Origin: Microbacterium aerolatum
GTDB taxonomy: Bacteria; Actinomycetota; Actinomycetes; Actinomycetales; Microbacteriaceae
Length of the DNA: 64,000 bases
Direction: 5' to 3'
NCBI RefSeq assembly: GCF_007988825.1
Contig: NZ_BJUW01000002.1
Span: 186,001-250,000, forward strand
Both the position numbers and the translations under genes were made by a program. Positions 1-8,734 of the stretch are shown here, piece by piece (positions within the stretch are counted from its first letter, which is position 1; the number at the start of each line of letters is the position of its first letter). The notes below the pieces were generated by a model. The model did not search any database and had not been told where the DNA came from. It was given only the letters and a program-made list of their open reading frames with translations.

Positions 1-2
1 CT

Positions 3-821
3 CTCTCGCGGAAGACGCTGAAAGGCACGGTCACCTTCTTCGACCTGTTCGAGCGCGGGCAGCGCAACTCGGGGATGCACGCGCCGATGTGGCTAGGCGA
101 CACGGAGTCTGCGGAGCGGATGTGGAAGCACCTGAAGAACATCCACACCAAGGTCGCCGGCGACATCATCGACGTGGGCGAGCCAGAGATCGGTGGCTAC
201 GCCGCCGCAGGGGCACGGGACGCGATGTGGGCCGCGCTGACGGAGATGCACTCGATGCTGTGGCTGTACGAGAACCTCGCGTTCCGCGACGGGAAGCTTC
301 CCCACAAGCTCTCTCCAGAGAAACGCGACCAGTATTTCACCGAGGTTGCCGCGTACTGCCGCCTGGTCGGCGCTCCGGAGGAGGACATACCGCATTCGAA
401 GGCGGACATGGATGCGCTGTACGCGAAGTACTCGCACCTGTTCGGCACACCCGCGACGATGGCGATCTGGCCCGACACCGGCGAGGACTTCGCCAAGCAG
501 ATGTTCGGCCTGTTCAAGAGGAACTTCCACCGCTCTCAGCTGCCCGCCCTCTGGTACGCCGGTGTCCTCGACCACGGCCTGTTCCGCCAGCTCGCCGCCG
601 GCTCCTCCTCCGGCAAGATGCGCCAGTCGATGGGCATGGGACCGGTACGGTCCTGGTTCGCCGTGCTCGGCGCGAAGCTCGCCCTGCCGTTCGTATGGGT
701 GATGCAACGCGGCCGGTTCGAACGCCACTACATGCGGCTGATGTGGGGACCGGACGGCGTCAAGCTGATCCAGGCCGCCCGCAAGCTGCAGACCGAGGTC
801 ACTGGCCGGAAGTACCGCTGA
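3..821 (+). CDS. DUF2236 (MpaB/Lcp-like) oxygenase, 5'-truncated
   Basis: The reading frame is open from the left edge (Leu-Ser-Arg-Lys...), so the N-terminus lies outside; 272 residues are visible. The central part has the DUF2236 pattern: a segment with [12 protein letters not shown], then [12 protein letters not shown], a Leu-Val-Gly-Ala-Pro stretch and a P-H-S-K-A-D helix. DUF2236 covers ER-bound oxygenase MpaB and latex-clearing protein (Lcp) relatives, usually b-type heme proteins that cleave polyisoprenoid or other hydrophobic substrates; the substrate here is unknown. The stop codon is 2 nt before the GTG of an aldehyde dehydrogenase, so the two are probably co-translated, and the dehydrogenase may oxidise an aldehyde made by this enzyme (inference). 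Confidence 0.8.
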   Translation, partial: LSRKTLKGTVTFFDLFERGQRNSGMHAPMWLGDTESAERMWKHLKNIHTKVAGDIIDVGEPEIGGYAAAGARDAMWAALTEMHSMLWLYENLAFRDGKLPHKLSPEKRDQYFTEVAAYCRLVGAPEEDIPHSKADMDALYAKYSHLFGTPATMAIWPDTGEDFAKQMFGLFKRNFHRSQLPALWYAGVLDHGLFRQLAAGSSSGKMRQSMGMGPVRSWFAVLGAKLALPFVWVMQRGRFERHYMRLMWGPDGVKLIQAARKLQTEVTGRKYR

Positions 822-823
822 AC

Positions 824-2233
824 GTGGCTTCCACCGACACGGACACGGATATCGCCACCGCGATCGCGACCGCGCGGAACCGCTTCGACAGCGGTGCCAC
901 ACGGCCGCTCACCTGGCGTCGGCACCAGCTCGAGCAGCTCGCCCTCCTGCTCCGTGAGAACGGACCGCAGATCGAGCAGGCTTTATGGACGGACCTCCAT
1001 AAGAATCCGACCGAGGCCCAGCTCGCCGAGACCGGCGTCGTACTCGGAGAGATCACGCACACGCTCCGCAATCTCAAACGGTTCACCAAGCCGCGCCGAG
1101 TCTCGCTGCCGCTCTCGCTGCAACCCGCCAGCGGCCGACTCGTCCGAGAACCGCTGGGCGTCGCGCTCATCATCGCACCGTGGAACTACCCCGTGCAGCT
1201 GCTGTTCGCTCCGCTCGTCGGCGCGTTAGCGGCCGGCAATGCCGTCGTCCTCAAACCCAGCGAACTCACCCCGACAGTCTCATCGACGATCGCCCAGCTG
1301 GTTCCGAAATACCTCGACCTTCAGGCCGTGCATGTCGTCGAGGGAGGTATCGCTGAAACCACCGAGCTGCTCAGTCACCGGTTCGACCACATCTTCTACA
1401 CCGGCAACAGCGTCGTCGCCAAAGTGATCTCGCGCGCAGCCGCCCACCACCTCACCCCGGTCACGCTCGAGCTCGGCGGCAAGTCACCGGCGTGGGTCGA
1501 TGACGACGCGCACCTCGACCAGGTGGCACGTCGCATCGTATGGGGCAAGTTCATGAACGCCGGACAGACATGCGTCGCGCCGGACTACATCCTCACGACA
1601 CCGGATCGCGTGGATTCGCTGACAACCGCACTGCGCCGCGCCATCACGGACATGCTCGGCGAGGATCCCTCCCAGAACGACGACTACGGACGCATCGTGA
1701 ACGACCGGCACTTCGCCCGGCTCGCCGGGTTGCTCGCCGACGCCGAGATCGCCATCGGCGGCGAGCAGGACGCCCGCACCCGCTACCTCGCACCCACTGT
1801 CGTGCATGCCCCCGCGCCTCGCGCGCTGGACGCAGAGCCGGCCTACATGCGCGAGGAGATCTTCGGTCCGATCCTCCCCATCGTCCCCGTCACCGACGCG
1901 GATGCGGCGATCGCGTACGTCGCGGCGCGCGACAAGCCACTCGCCCTGTATGTGTTCACAGGATCCGCGACGACCAGGGCCGCTTTCATCGCACGCACCT
2001 CATCCGGCGGCGTCGGACTGGACACCCCCATGCTGCAAGCCGGGATCGCGGAACTTCCGTTCGGAGGAGTAGGCGCAAGCGGCACCGGCGCCTACCACGG
2101 GCAGTACTCCATCGACACGTTCAGCCACAAGAAGACAGTCGTTCGCAAACTGCACGTGCTCGACACGCTGCGCTTTGCCCAACCGCCCTTCACACCGGCA
2201 AAGCGCAAGATCGCCGCCAAGACGACGAAGTAA
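824..2233 (+). CDS. aldehyde dehydrogenase (class 3-like)
   Basis: NAD(P)-dependent oxidation of an aldehyde to an acid. The 469-residue length is typical of the short ALDH3/coniferyl aldehyde dehydrogenase type. Visible are the N-Y-P motif at residues 121-123, LELGGKSP with the general-base Glu216, and NAGQTC with catalytic Cys250. The GTG start at 824 is chosen because it lies 2 nt after the upstream stop, has GGAAG about 11 nt before it, and family similarity begins just after it; the frame stays open far upstream only as a shadow of the preceding gene. Partner of the DUF2236 oxygenase by translational coupling; substrate not determined. Confidence 0.88.
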   Translation: MASTDTDTDIATAIATARNRFDSGATRPLTWRRHQLEQLALLLRENGPQIEQALWTDLHKNPTEAQLAETGVVLGEITHTLRNLKRFTKPRRVSLPLSLQPASGRLVREPLGVALIIAPWNYPVQLLFAPLVGALAAGNAVVLKPSELTPTVSSTIAQLVPKYLDLQAVHVVEGGIAETTELLSHRFDHIFYTGNSVVAKVISRAAAHHLTPVTLELGGKSPAWVDDDAHLDQVARRIVWGKFMNAGQTCVAPDYILTTPDRVDSLTTALRRAITDMLGEDPSQNDDYGRIVNDRHFARLAGLLADAEIAIGGEQDARTRYLAPTVVHAPAPRALDAEPAYMREEIFGPILPIVPVTDADAAIAYVAARDKPLALYVFTGSATTRAAFIARTSSGGVGLDTPMLQAGIAELPFGGVGASGTGAYHGQYSIDTFSHKKTVVRKLHVLDTLRFAQPPFTPAKRKIAAKTTK

Positions 2234-2455
2234 CCCCCGAATGCGCGGTCAAGCTCGTGGGATGAAGTGAAGATCCCGCGTGGCCATCGAGGACGGCTGG
2301 ACCGCAGCAGACGAGTCCCGTCACGACTGTGCGTCCTGACGCCCGATCGCCGCGTCAACGTGGCTCATTCTCGACGTGCCCGTGCACGAACCACCCGAGC
2401 ACCTCAGGGAATTCGCCCAGCCATCAAATAGGGCTTCTGACCAGGGATTTTTTGG

Positions 2456-2544
2456 CGGAGACGGAGGGATTTGAACCCTCGGTCCCCGTGAGGGGACTCC
2501 ACCTTAGCAGGGTGGTGCACTAGGCCTGACTATGCGACGTCTCC
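2456..2544 (-). tRNA. tRNA-Ser (anticodon GCT)
   Basis: On the minus strand an 89-nt cloverleaf begins GGAGACG and ends CGTCTCC plus discriminator G. The anticodon loop CTGCTAA gives GCT. A long variable arm with a CCCCTCACGGGG hairpin is the class II signature of serine tRNA. CCA is not encoded. Its 3' end points toward the DUF2236/aldehyde dehydrogenase pair. The 222 nt between that pair and the tRNA hold no gene I can support. Confidence 0.95.
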
Positions 2545-2574
2545 AGGCATCCGACGCGATGAGCGCGGATGCAC

Positions 2575-3624
2575 TCAGCCATCATAACTGCTCGTGCCGC
2601 CCGCGAACGAATCACCGGAACCGACGGTGGACTCGCGCACCACGAGCTCAGGGCGAAAGCGCACGCGCCGCTCGTACGCGCCGGCCGGATCGTCGATCGA
2701 CTTGAGCAGCAGCTCCACGGCGGTCCGCCCGATCAGCGCGGCGGGCTGACGGATCGAGCTGAGCGGCACGACGGTGGCGGCCGCGAAGTCGATGTCGTCG
2801 TAGCCGATCAGCGCGATGTCGTCGGGAACACGCACGGAGCCGAAGATCGACAGCCCCTGCAGCAGCCCCACCGCGAGCAGATCGTTCGCCGCGAAGATCG
2901 CGTCCGGCCGCTCCTCGGGCGTCCGCTCCGCGATTGCTTCTCCCGCGGCGCGACCGTTCAGCACCGTCAGCGCCGGCATCTCGATCTCCTCGAGCTCGGC
3001 TCCCGTCACTTCTGCCACGGCGCGACGAGCACCCTCCAGACGATGGGCGACCTGCGCGAGAGACGACGGGCCGCCGAGGAACAGCAGTCTCCGCCTGCCC
3101 TGCTCAAGCAGATGCGCGGCGGCCAGATACCCGCCCTCGACATCGTCGACAGCCACCGAACACGTGAAGGCGTCTTCGCTCTCGTGGTCGACGAGCACCA
3201 CCGGGATGCCGGCTCGCTGCAGCCGCAGCAGTGAGTCCTCGACGAGCGCCGCCGGCGTCAGGAGCACGCCGTTGACCCGCTGCTCGCGGAACAGGTCGAG
3301 ATAGGTGCTCTCCCGCGCCGCGTTCTCGTCACTGTTGCCGAGCAGCACCGACAGCCCGTCCTGCTCGGCCCGCGCCTCCGCTCCGCGCGCGACAGCCGCG
3401 AAGAAGGGGTTGCCCGCGTCGAGCACGACCATGCCGATACTGCGGCTGCGGCCGGCACGAAGCTGACGGGCGGCGTCGTTGCGGACGAACCCGAGCTCCT
3501 CGATGGCCGCCTGCACCCGCGCGGCCGTGGCCGCGGCGACCTTGTCGGGCTGATTCAGGACATTCGAGACCGTACCGACAGACACGGATGCCGCTGCGGC
3601 GACCTCCCGCACACTCACTGCCAC
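2575..3624 (-). CDS. LacI-family repressor of the rhamnose operon
   Basis: A 349-residue LacI/GalR protein. Residues 2-50 form the helix-turn-helix (SVREVAAAASVSVGTVSNVL) and hinge (AARQLRAGRS), followed by a periplasmic-binding-like effector domain (IGMVVLDAGNPFF..., IALIGYDDIDFA). The frame is open about 38 codons further upstream, but the GTG at 3624 is preceded by GAGGAG at good spacing and the HTH begins right after it. It is divergent from rhaM-rhaI-MFS-rhaEW-rhaB, so it most likely represses that operon and is induced by rhamnose or an intermediate (inference from context). A palindrome fitting LacI proteins lies at 3726-3737. Confidence 0.9.
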   Translation of the reverse strand: MAVSVREVAAAASVSVGTVSNVLNQPDKVAAATAARVQAAIEELGFVRNDAARQLRAGRSRSIGMVVLDAGNPFFAAVARGAEARAEQDGLSVLLGNSDENAARESTYLDLFREQRVNGVLLTPAALVEDSLLRLQRAGIPVVLVDHESEDAFTCSVAVDDVEGGYLAAAHLLEQGRRRLLFLGGPSSLAQVAHRLEGARRAVAEVTGAELEEIEMPALTVLNGRAAGEAIAERTPEERPDAIFAANDLLAVGLLQGLSIFGSVRVPDDIALIGYDDIDFAAATVVPLSSIRQPAALIGRTAVELLLKSIDDPAGAYERRVRFRPELVVRESTVGSGDSFAGGTSSYDG

Positions 3625-3696
3625 TGCGGCCTCCTCACCTGCGCACTGACCGTGAGTGTACGGCATCCGCCGTGCCGCGCACGCGTCTGCCACGAC

Positions 3697-3725
3697 TTGC
3701 ATGCACCCCGGGCCAGGCTTACCCT
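3697..3725 (+). promoter_or_regulatory. predicted sigma-70-type promoter of the rhamnose operon
   Basis: TTGCAT at 3697-3702 and TACCCT at 3720-3725 are separated by 17 nt. The -10 match is weak, but a LacI-type operator begins immediately after it, as expected for repression at the transcription start. The same -35 hexamer, TTGCAT, is found in the predicted promoter of the rhamnosidase/ABC operon at 16108-16113. Confidence 0.45.
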
Positions 3726-3737
3726 TGAAACGATTCA
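3726..3737. promoter_or_regulatory. LacI-family operator TGAAACGATTCA
   Basis: A near-perfect palindrome with the central CG step typical of LacI/GalR operators. It lies between the divergent repressor (start 3624) and rhaM (start 3788). It matches the same TGAANCGNTTCA pattern as both sites in the 16.07-16.11 kb control region. Confidence 0.7.
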
Positions 3738-3787
3738 CTCAGGATGCCGCCACACGGCATCCACGTCGGCCAAGGAGTCCGTCAAAG

Positions 3788-4153
3788 ATGACCACACCGC
3801 ATCGCGTCTGTTTCCAGCTGCAGGTCCGCCCCGACCTGCTGGACGAGTACCTCCGACGGCACTCCCCCGTCTGGCCCGAGATGCTCGCCGAGATCGCCGC
3901 TGCCGGCCGGCGCAACTACTCCCTGTTCCTCGGCGAAGGCGGCACTCTGATCGGCTACTACGAGACCGACGACGACGAAGCCGCTCAGGCTTACCTCGAG
4001 CAGTCCGAGGTCGCCACGCGCTGGGAGGCCGAGATGAGCCGCTTCTTCGTCGGCCTCGATGGCCGCCCTGATCAGGCCGCCACCCCTCTGACCGAAGTCT
4101 TCAACCTCGCGGACCAGCTGTCCGCCACCGCATCCGACGACGAAAGCGAATGA
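3788..4153 (+). CDS. rhaM: L-rhamnose mutarotase
   Basis: Interconverts the anomers of L-rhamnose so the isomerase receives the correct one. The 121-residue protein has the RhaM fold pattern: an N-terminal RVCFQLQVRPDLLDEYLRRHSPVWPEM with the conserved His25 and WPEM, then NYSLFL and a YYETDD strand, followed by a W-E-A-E-M-S-R-F helix. The ATG at 3788 is selected by AAGGAG at 3772-3777; an earlier in-frame ATG at 3656 lies upstream of the predicted promoter and is unlikely. The stop overlaps the rhaI start by 4 nt, the first of several coupled junctions in this operon. Confidence 0.93.
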   Translation: MTTPHRVCFQLQVRPDLLDEYLRRHSPVWPEMLAEIAAAGRRNYSLFLGEGGTLIGYYETDDDEAAQAYLEQSEVATRWEAEMSRFFVGLDGRPDQAATPLTEVFNLADQLSATASDDESE

Positions 4154-5319
4154 CCATGAGCATCCTCACCCCTGAAATCCGCGCCGAGCTCGAGAAGCAG
4201 GCCATCGAGCTGCCCTCCTGGGCGTTCGGCAACTCCGGCACCCGCTTCAAGGTGTTCGGCACCCCCGGCACTCCGCGCGACCCGTTCGAGAAGATCGCGG
4301 ATGCCGCACAGGTGCACAAGTACACCGCACTGGCGCCCGCCGTCGCGCTGCACATCCCGTGGGACATGGCCGACTTCGACGACCTGCGCAAGCACGCCGA
4401 GGATCACGGCGTCGCCCTCGGCACCGTCAACTCCAACACCTTCCAGGACGACGACTACAAGTTCGGCGCCCTCACCCACGAGGACGCCTCGGTCCGCCAG
4501 AAGGCGATCGACCACCACCTCGCCTGCATCGACGTGATGGATGCCACAGGCAGCCGAGACCTGAAGATCTGGCTCGCCGAGGGCTCCAACTACCCCGGCC
4601 AGGCCGACATGCGCGGTCGCCAGGACCGCCTCCACGAGTCGCTCGAGAAGATCTACGCGCGCCTCGGCGACGACCAGCGCCTCGTGCTCGAGTACAAGTT
4701 CTTCGAGCCGGCGTTCTACCACACCGACGTTCCGGACTGGGGAACCTCCTACGCCCAGGTGAGCGCCCTGGGAGAGAAGGCGATGGTGTGCCTGGACACC
4801 GGCCACCACGCCCCCGGAACGAACATCGAGTTCATCGTCATGCAGCTGCTGCGCCTGGGCAAGCTCGGCTCGTTCGACTTCAACTCGCGCTTCTACGCCG
4901 ACGACGACCTGATGGTGGGCGCTGCCGACCCGTTCCAGCTGTTCCGCATCCTCTTCGAGGTCGTCCGCGGCGGTGGCCTGAACAACCCCGACGTGGCCTT
5001 CATGCTCGACCAGTGCCACAACGTCGAGGACAAGATCCCCGGCCAGATCCGCTCGGTGCTCAACGTCCAGGAGATGACGGCCCGCGCCCTGCTGGTCGAC
5101 AAGGATGCGCTCACCGCCGCGCAGCGCTCCGGCGATGTCCTCGCGGCGAACGCCGTGTTCATGGATGCCTTCTACACCGACGTCCGCCCGGCTCTCGCCG
5201 AGTGGCGCGAGTCGCGCGGCATGGATGCCGACCCGATGGCCGCCTACGCGGCATCCGGTTACCAGGAGAAGATCGCCGCCGATCGCGTCGGCGGAGTCCA
5301 GGCAGGCTGGGGCGCGTAA
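4150..5319 (+). CDS. rhaI: L-rhamnose isomerase
   Basis: Converts L-rhamnose to L-rhamnulose, a cytosolic metal-dependent TIM-barrel isomerase. The 389-residue protein matches the RhaI type (Pseudomonas stutzeri/Actinobacteria) rather than E. coli RhaA. Likely metal-site segments are LEYKFFEPAFYHTD, CLDTGHH and SFDFNSRFYADDD, which supply the Glu, Asp and His ligands of the family. Start is ATG 4150 overlapping rhaM; ATG 4156 is an alternative two codons later. Asp residues followed by Ala are repeatedly encoded GAT-GC in a gene otherwise using mostly GAC (see the GGATGC finding). Confidence 0.93.
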   Translation: MTMSILTPEIRAELEKQAIELPSWAFGNSGTRFKVFGTPGTPRDPFEKIADAAQVHKYTALAPAVALHIPWDMADFDDLRKHAEDHGVALGTVNSNTFQDDDYKFGALTHEDASVRQKAIDHHLACIDVMDATGSRDLKIWLAEGSNYPGQADMRGRQDRLHESLEKIYARLGDDQRLVLEYKFFEPAFYHTDVPDWGTSYAQVSALGEKAMVCLDTGHHAPGTNIEFIVMQLLRLGKLGSFDFNSRFYADDDLMVGAADPFQLFRILFEVVRGGGLNNPDVAFMLDQCHNVEDKIPGQIRSVLNVQEMTARALLVDKDALTAAQRSGDVLAANAVFMDAFYTDVRPALAEWRESRGMDADPMAAYAASGYQEKIAADRVGGVQAGWGA

Positions 5320-5348
5320 GCGCGGCCCGCGAGACAGCTCGGAGAATC

Positions 5349-6659
5349 ATGACCAGCACCACTCGTACCCGTCGCCCACTGACGGCCTGGAAGGCCACGA
5401 TCGCGGTCGCGATGTCGAACTACATCGAAGCGGGCGCGATCATCGCGCTCGCCACGAGCCTGACCCTCTGGCAGGGTGAGTTCGGCTTCGACAACGCCGC
5501 TGTCGGCCTCGTCGCCGCCCTCAGCGCCAACGCGTTCGGCGCCGCCATCGGCGCCGCGATCGGCGGGCCGCTCTGCGACCGCCTGGGCCGCAAGTTCATC
5601 TACACCTATGACCTGATCGTGTTCATGATCGGCGCCCTGATGGTGACGTTCTCCCCGAACTTCGCCGTGCTGCTGATCGGCGTGATCCTCATGGGCATCG
5701 CGGTCGGCGCCGGCGTCCCGGCATCCTGGACCTACATCGCCGAGGAGGCCCCGAGCGAGCAGCGTGCCGCGCACGTCGGCACCGCGCAGCTGGCCTGGTC
5801 GATCGGCCCCGCGATCGGATTCCTGCTCGCCGTCGTGCTCGGCCCGCTCGGCATCGTCGGCTCGCGCATCATCTTCTTCCACCTCTTCGTGATCGCCGCC
5901 GTCACCTGGTGGGTGCGCCGAGGACTGCCGGAGTCCAAGCGCTGGAAGGAGCAGCGCGAGAGCGAGCAGGCATCCGGACAGAAGGTCTCGATCTTCTCCG
6001 GCATCGGCGCGCTCCTCTCCGACCGCCGCAACATCGGCGCACTGTTCTTCCTCCTCGGCGTCTACGGCCTCTGGAACACGGTCGCAGGACAGGCCGGCAT
6101 CTTCCAGCCGCGCGTCTACGACGCTGCCGGCCTGCATGACCCGATGCAGCAGAACCTGCTCCAGGTGCTGGTGTGGACCCTCACCGCAGCGGCCACCTAC
6201 TTCGGCTTCATGCGCTACGGCGACCGCGTCAGCCGCCGCTGGCTCTACTTCGGCGGTGCGCTGCTGGGCGTCATCGCCTGGGTCGTGCTGGTCTTCGCCC
6301 CTCCCGGCATCTTCTCGCTGCTGTTCTTCGCCATCACATGGGGCATCTCGGCCGGCATCGGCGCGCAGGCCTTCTACGGCCTGTGGACCGCCGAACTGTT
6401 CGCGACCAAGTACCGGGCCAGCGCGCAGGGCATGCTCTTCATGCTCGCCCGCGTGATGGTTGGGCTGCTGAGCCTGGTCTTCCCGGTGCTGCTGGATTCG
6501 ATCGGCCTCGGCCAGCTCGGACTGCTCATCATCGGCCTGCTCGCCGCCGCACTCCTGATCGGCACCATCTGGGCGCCGAAGACCGAGGGCAAGACGCTCG
6601 AGCAGATCGAGCAGGAGCGCTACGGAACTCCCGCCCCTGTCACGGACGCGCGCGCCTGA
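5349..6659 (+). CDS. MFS sugar transporter, probable L-rhamnose uptake
   Basis: A 436-residue major facilitator with 12 predicted hydrophobic segments. The sugar-porter loop GGPLCDRLGRKFIYTYD lies after TM2 and PESKRW follows TM6, which are hallmarks of the sugar porter subgroup. The C-terminus ends with a cytoplasmic TEGKTLEQIEQERYG tail, also typical. It sits between rhaI and rhaEW on one transcript, so L-rhamnose import is the most economical role; specificity is inferred from context only. ATG 5349 has a close GGAGA. The frame is open upstream only as an rhaI shadow. Confidence 0.85.
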   Translation: MTSTTRTRRPLTAWKATIAVAMSNYIEAGAIIALATSLTLWQGEFGFDNAAVGLVAALSANAFGAAIGAAIGGPLCDRLGRKFIYTYDLIVFMIGALMVTFSPNFAVLLIGVILMGIAVGAGVPASWTYIAEEAPSEQRAAHVGTAQLAWSIGPAIGFLLAVVLGPLGIVGSRIIFFHLFVIAAVTWWVRRGLPESKRWKEQRESEQASGQKVSIFSGIGALLSDRRNIGALFFLLGVYGLWNTVAGQAGIFQPRVYDAAGLHDPMQQNLLQVLVWTLTAAATYFGFMRYGDRVSRRWLYFGGALLGVIAWVVLVFAPPGIFSLLFFAITWGISAGIGAQAFYGLWTAELFATKYRASAQGMLFMLARVMVGLLSLVFPVLLDSIGLGQLGLLIIGLLAAALLIGTIWAPKTEGKTLEQIEQERYGTPAPVTDARA

Positions 6660-6697
6660 CGCCGTCCGACCTCCACCTCTCATAAAGGATGACTGAC

Positions 6698-8734
6698 ATG
6701 ACCAACCCCACAGCTGCCGACCTCATCGAGCGCAGCAACCGCCTGGGCGCAGACCCGAAGAACACCAACTACGCCGGCGGCAACACCTCAGCCAAGGGCA
6801 CCGAGACCGACCCCGTCACCGGCCAGCCGGTCGAGCTGATGTGGGTCAAGGGCTCCGGCGGAGACCTCGGCACGCTCAAGGAGCAGGGTCTCGCGGTGCT
6901 GCGCCTGGACCGCATGCGCGCGCTCGTCGACGTCTACCCCGGTATCGACCGCGAAGACGAGATGGTCGCCGCGTTCGACTACTGCCTGCACGGCAAGGGC
7001 GGCGCCGCACCCTCGATCGACACCGCCATGCACGGGCTGGTGGATGCCGCGCACGTCGACCACCTGCACCCCGACTCCGGCATCGCGATCGCGACGTCGG
7101 CTGACGGCGAGGAGCTGACCGCGAAGATCTTCGGCGACAAGGTGGTGTGGGTGCCGTGGCGCCGTCCCGGCTTCCAGCTCGGCCTCGACATCGCCGCGAT
7201 CAAGGCGAAGAACCCGCAGGCGATCGGCACGATCCTCGGCGGACACGGCATCACCGCCTGGGGCGACACGTCGGAAGAGGCCGAGGCGAACTCGCTGTGG
7301 ATCATCGACACCGCAGCCGCGTACATCGCCGCCAACGGCAAGGCAGACCCGTTCGGCGGCATCCGCGCGGGGTTCGAAGCCCTCCCCGAGGCCGAGCGCC
7401 GCGAGCGTGCGGCAGCCCTCGCGGGCACGATCCGCGGCATCGCATCCGCCGACAAGCCCATGGTCGGCCACTTCACCGACTCCGACGTCGTGCTGGACTT
7501 CCTGGCATCCGAGAAGGCGCCTGCCCTCGCCGCCCTCGGCACGAGCTGCCCCGATCACTTCCTGCGCACCAAGGTCAAGCCGCTCATCCTCGACCTGCCG
7601 GCCACGGCGTCCCTCGACGAGCAGGTCGCGCGCCTGCACGAGCTGCACACCGAGTACCGCGCCGACTACCAGGCGTACTACGACGCGCACGCCACGACCG
7701 AGAGCCCGGCCATCCGTGGTGCAGACCCGCTCATCGTTCTCGTTCCGGGCGTCGGCATGTTCTCGTACGGCGCGAACAAGCAGACCGCCCGCGTCGCCGG
7801 CGAGTTCTACGTCAACGCCATCAACGTGATGCGCGGCGCCGAGGCGCTGTCGACCTACTCCCCCATCTCGGATGCCGAGAAGTTCAACATCGAGTACTGG
7901 GCGCTGGAGGAGGCCAAGCTGCAGCGGATGCCGAAGCCGAAGTCCCACCAGGGGCGCATCGCGTTCGTCACGGGCGCGGCATCCGGAATCGGCAAGGCCA
8001 TCGCGACCCGTCTGGCCGCCGAGGGCGCGTGCGTCGTCGTCGCCGACCTCGATCTCGAGAAGGCGCAGGCCGCCGCGGCGGAGCTCGGGAACACCGACGT
8101 CGCGATCGGCGTCGCCGCCAACGTCGCGGATGCCGATGCCGTGCAGGCGTCGCTGAACGAGGCCGTCCTCGCCTTCGGCGGCGTGGACCTCGTCGTCAAC
8201 AACGCCGGCCTCTCGCTGTCGAAGCCGCTGCTGGAGACCACCGAGAAGGACTGGGACCTGCAGCACGACGTCATGGCCAAGGGCTCGTTCCTGGTGTCGA
8301 AGGCCGCAGCGCGCGTGCTCATCGATCAGAAGCTCGGCGGCGACATCATCTACATCTCGTCGAAGAACTCCGTCTTCGCCGGCCCGAACAACATCGCCTA
8401 CTCCGCCACCAAGGCCGACCAGGCGCACCAGGTGCGCCTGCTGGCCGTGGAACTCGGCGAGCACGGCATCCGCGTCAACGGCATCAACCCCGACGGCGTC
8501 GTGCGCGGCTCCGGGATCTTCGCCTCCGGCTGGGGCGCGAACCGCGCTGCCACCTACGGCGTGGCAGAGGAGGACCTCGGCCAGTTCTACGCGAACCGGA
8601 CGATCCTCAAGCGCGAGGTCGTTCCCGAGAACGTCGCGGATGCCGTGTACGTGCTGACCGGCCCCGAGCTGTCGCGCACGACCGGACTGCACATCCCGGT
8701 CGACTCCGGCGTCGCCGCGGCGTTCCTGCGATGA
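6698..8734 (+). CDS. rhaEW: bifunctional L-rhamnulose-1-P aldolase / L-lactaldehyde dehydrogenase
   Basis: A 678-residue fusion. Residues 1 to about 430 are a class II aldolase/adducin domain with Zn-ligand segments DHLHPDSGIA and LGGHGITAWGDT. The rest is a short-chain dehydrogenase with FVTGAASGIGKAIA (Rossmann), NNAG and YSATK (catalytic Tyr/Lys). Known RhaEW-type proteins split rhamnulose-1-phosphate into DHAP and lactaldehyde and oxidise the latter. ATG 6698 is preferred over ATG 6689 because AAAGGA at 6683-6688 fits only the later start. The 3' end overlaps rhaB by 4 nt. Confidence 0.9.
   Translation: MTNPTAADLIERSNRLGADPKNTNYAGGNTSAKGTETDPVTGQPVELMWVKGSGGDLGTLKEQGLAVLRLDRMRALVDVYPGIDREDEMVAAFDYCLHGKGGAAPSIDTAMHGLVDAAHVDHLHPDSGIAIATSADGEELTAKIFGDKVVWVPWRRPGFQLGLDIAAIKAKNPQAIGTILGGHGITAWGDTSEEAEANSLWIIDTAAAYIAANGKADPFGGIRAGFEALPEAERRERAAALAGTIRGIASADKPMVGHFTDSDVVLDFLASEKAPALAALGTSCPDHFLRTKVKPLILDLPATASLDEQVARLHELHTEYRADYQAYYDAHATTESPAIRGADPLIVLVPGVGMFSYGANKQTARVAGEFYVNAINVMRGAEALSTYSPISDAEKFNIEYWALEEAKLQRMPKPKSHQGRIAFVTGAASGIGKAIATRLAAEGACVVVADLDLEKAQAAAAELGNTDVAIGVAANVADADAVQASLNEAVLAFGGVDLVVNNAGLSLSKPLLETTEKDWDLQHDVMAKGSFLVSKAAARVLIDQKLGGDIIYISSKNSVFAGPNNIAYSATKADQAHQVRLLAVELGEHGIRVNGINPDGVVRGSGIFASGWGANRAATYGVAEEDLGQFYANRTILKREVVPENVADAVYVLTGPELSRTTGLHIPVDSGVAAAFLR

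Noticed and set aside
6788..8692. 634-codon open frame on the minus strand opposite rhaEW
   Set aside because: Shadow frame created by high GC third positions; composition (Val/Arg/Gly/Asp-rich) has no family pattern, while the plus strand encodes clear aldolase and SDR motifs.
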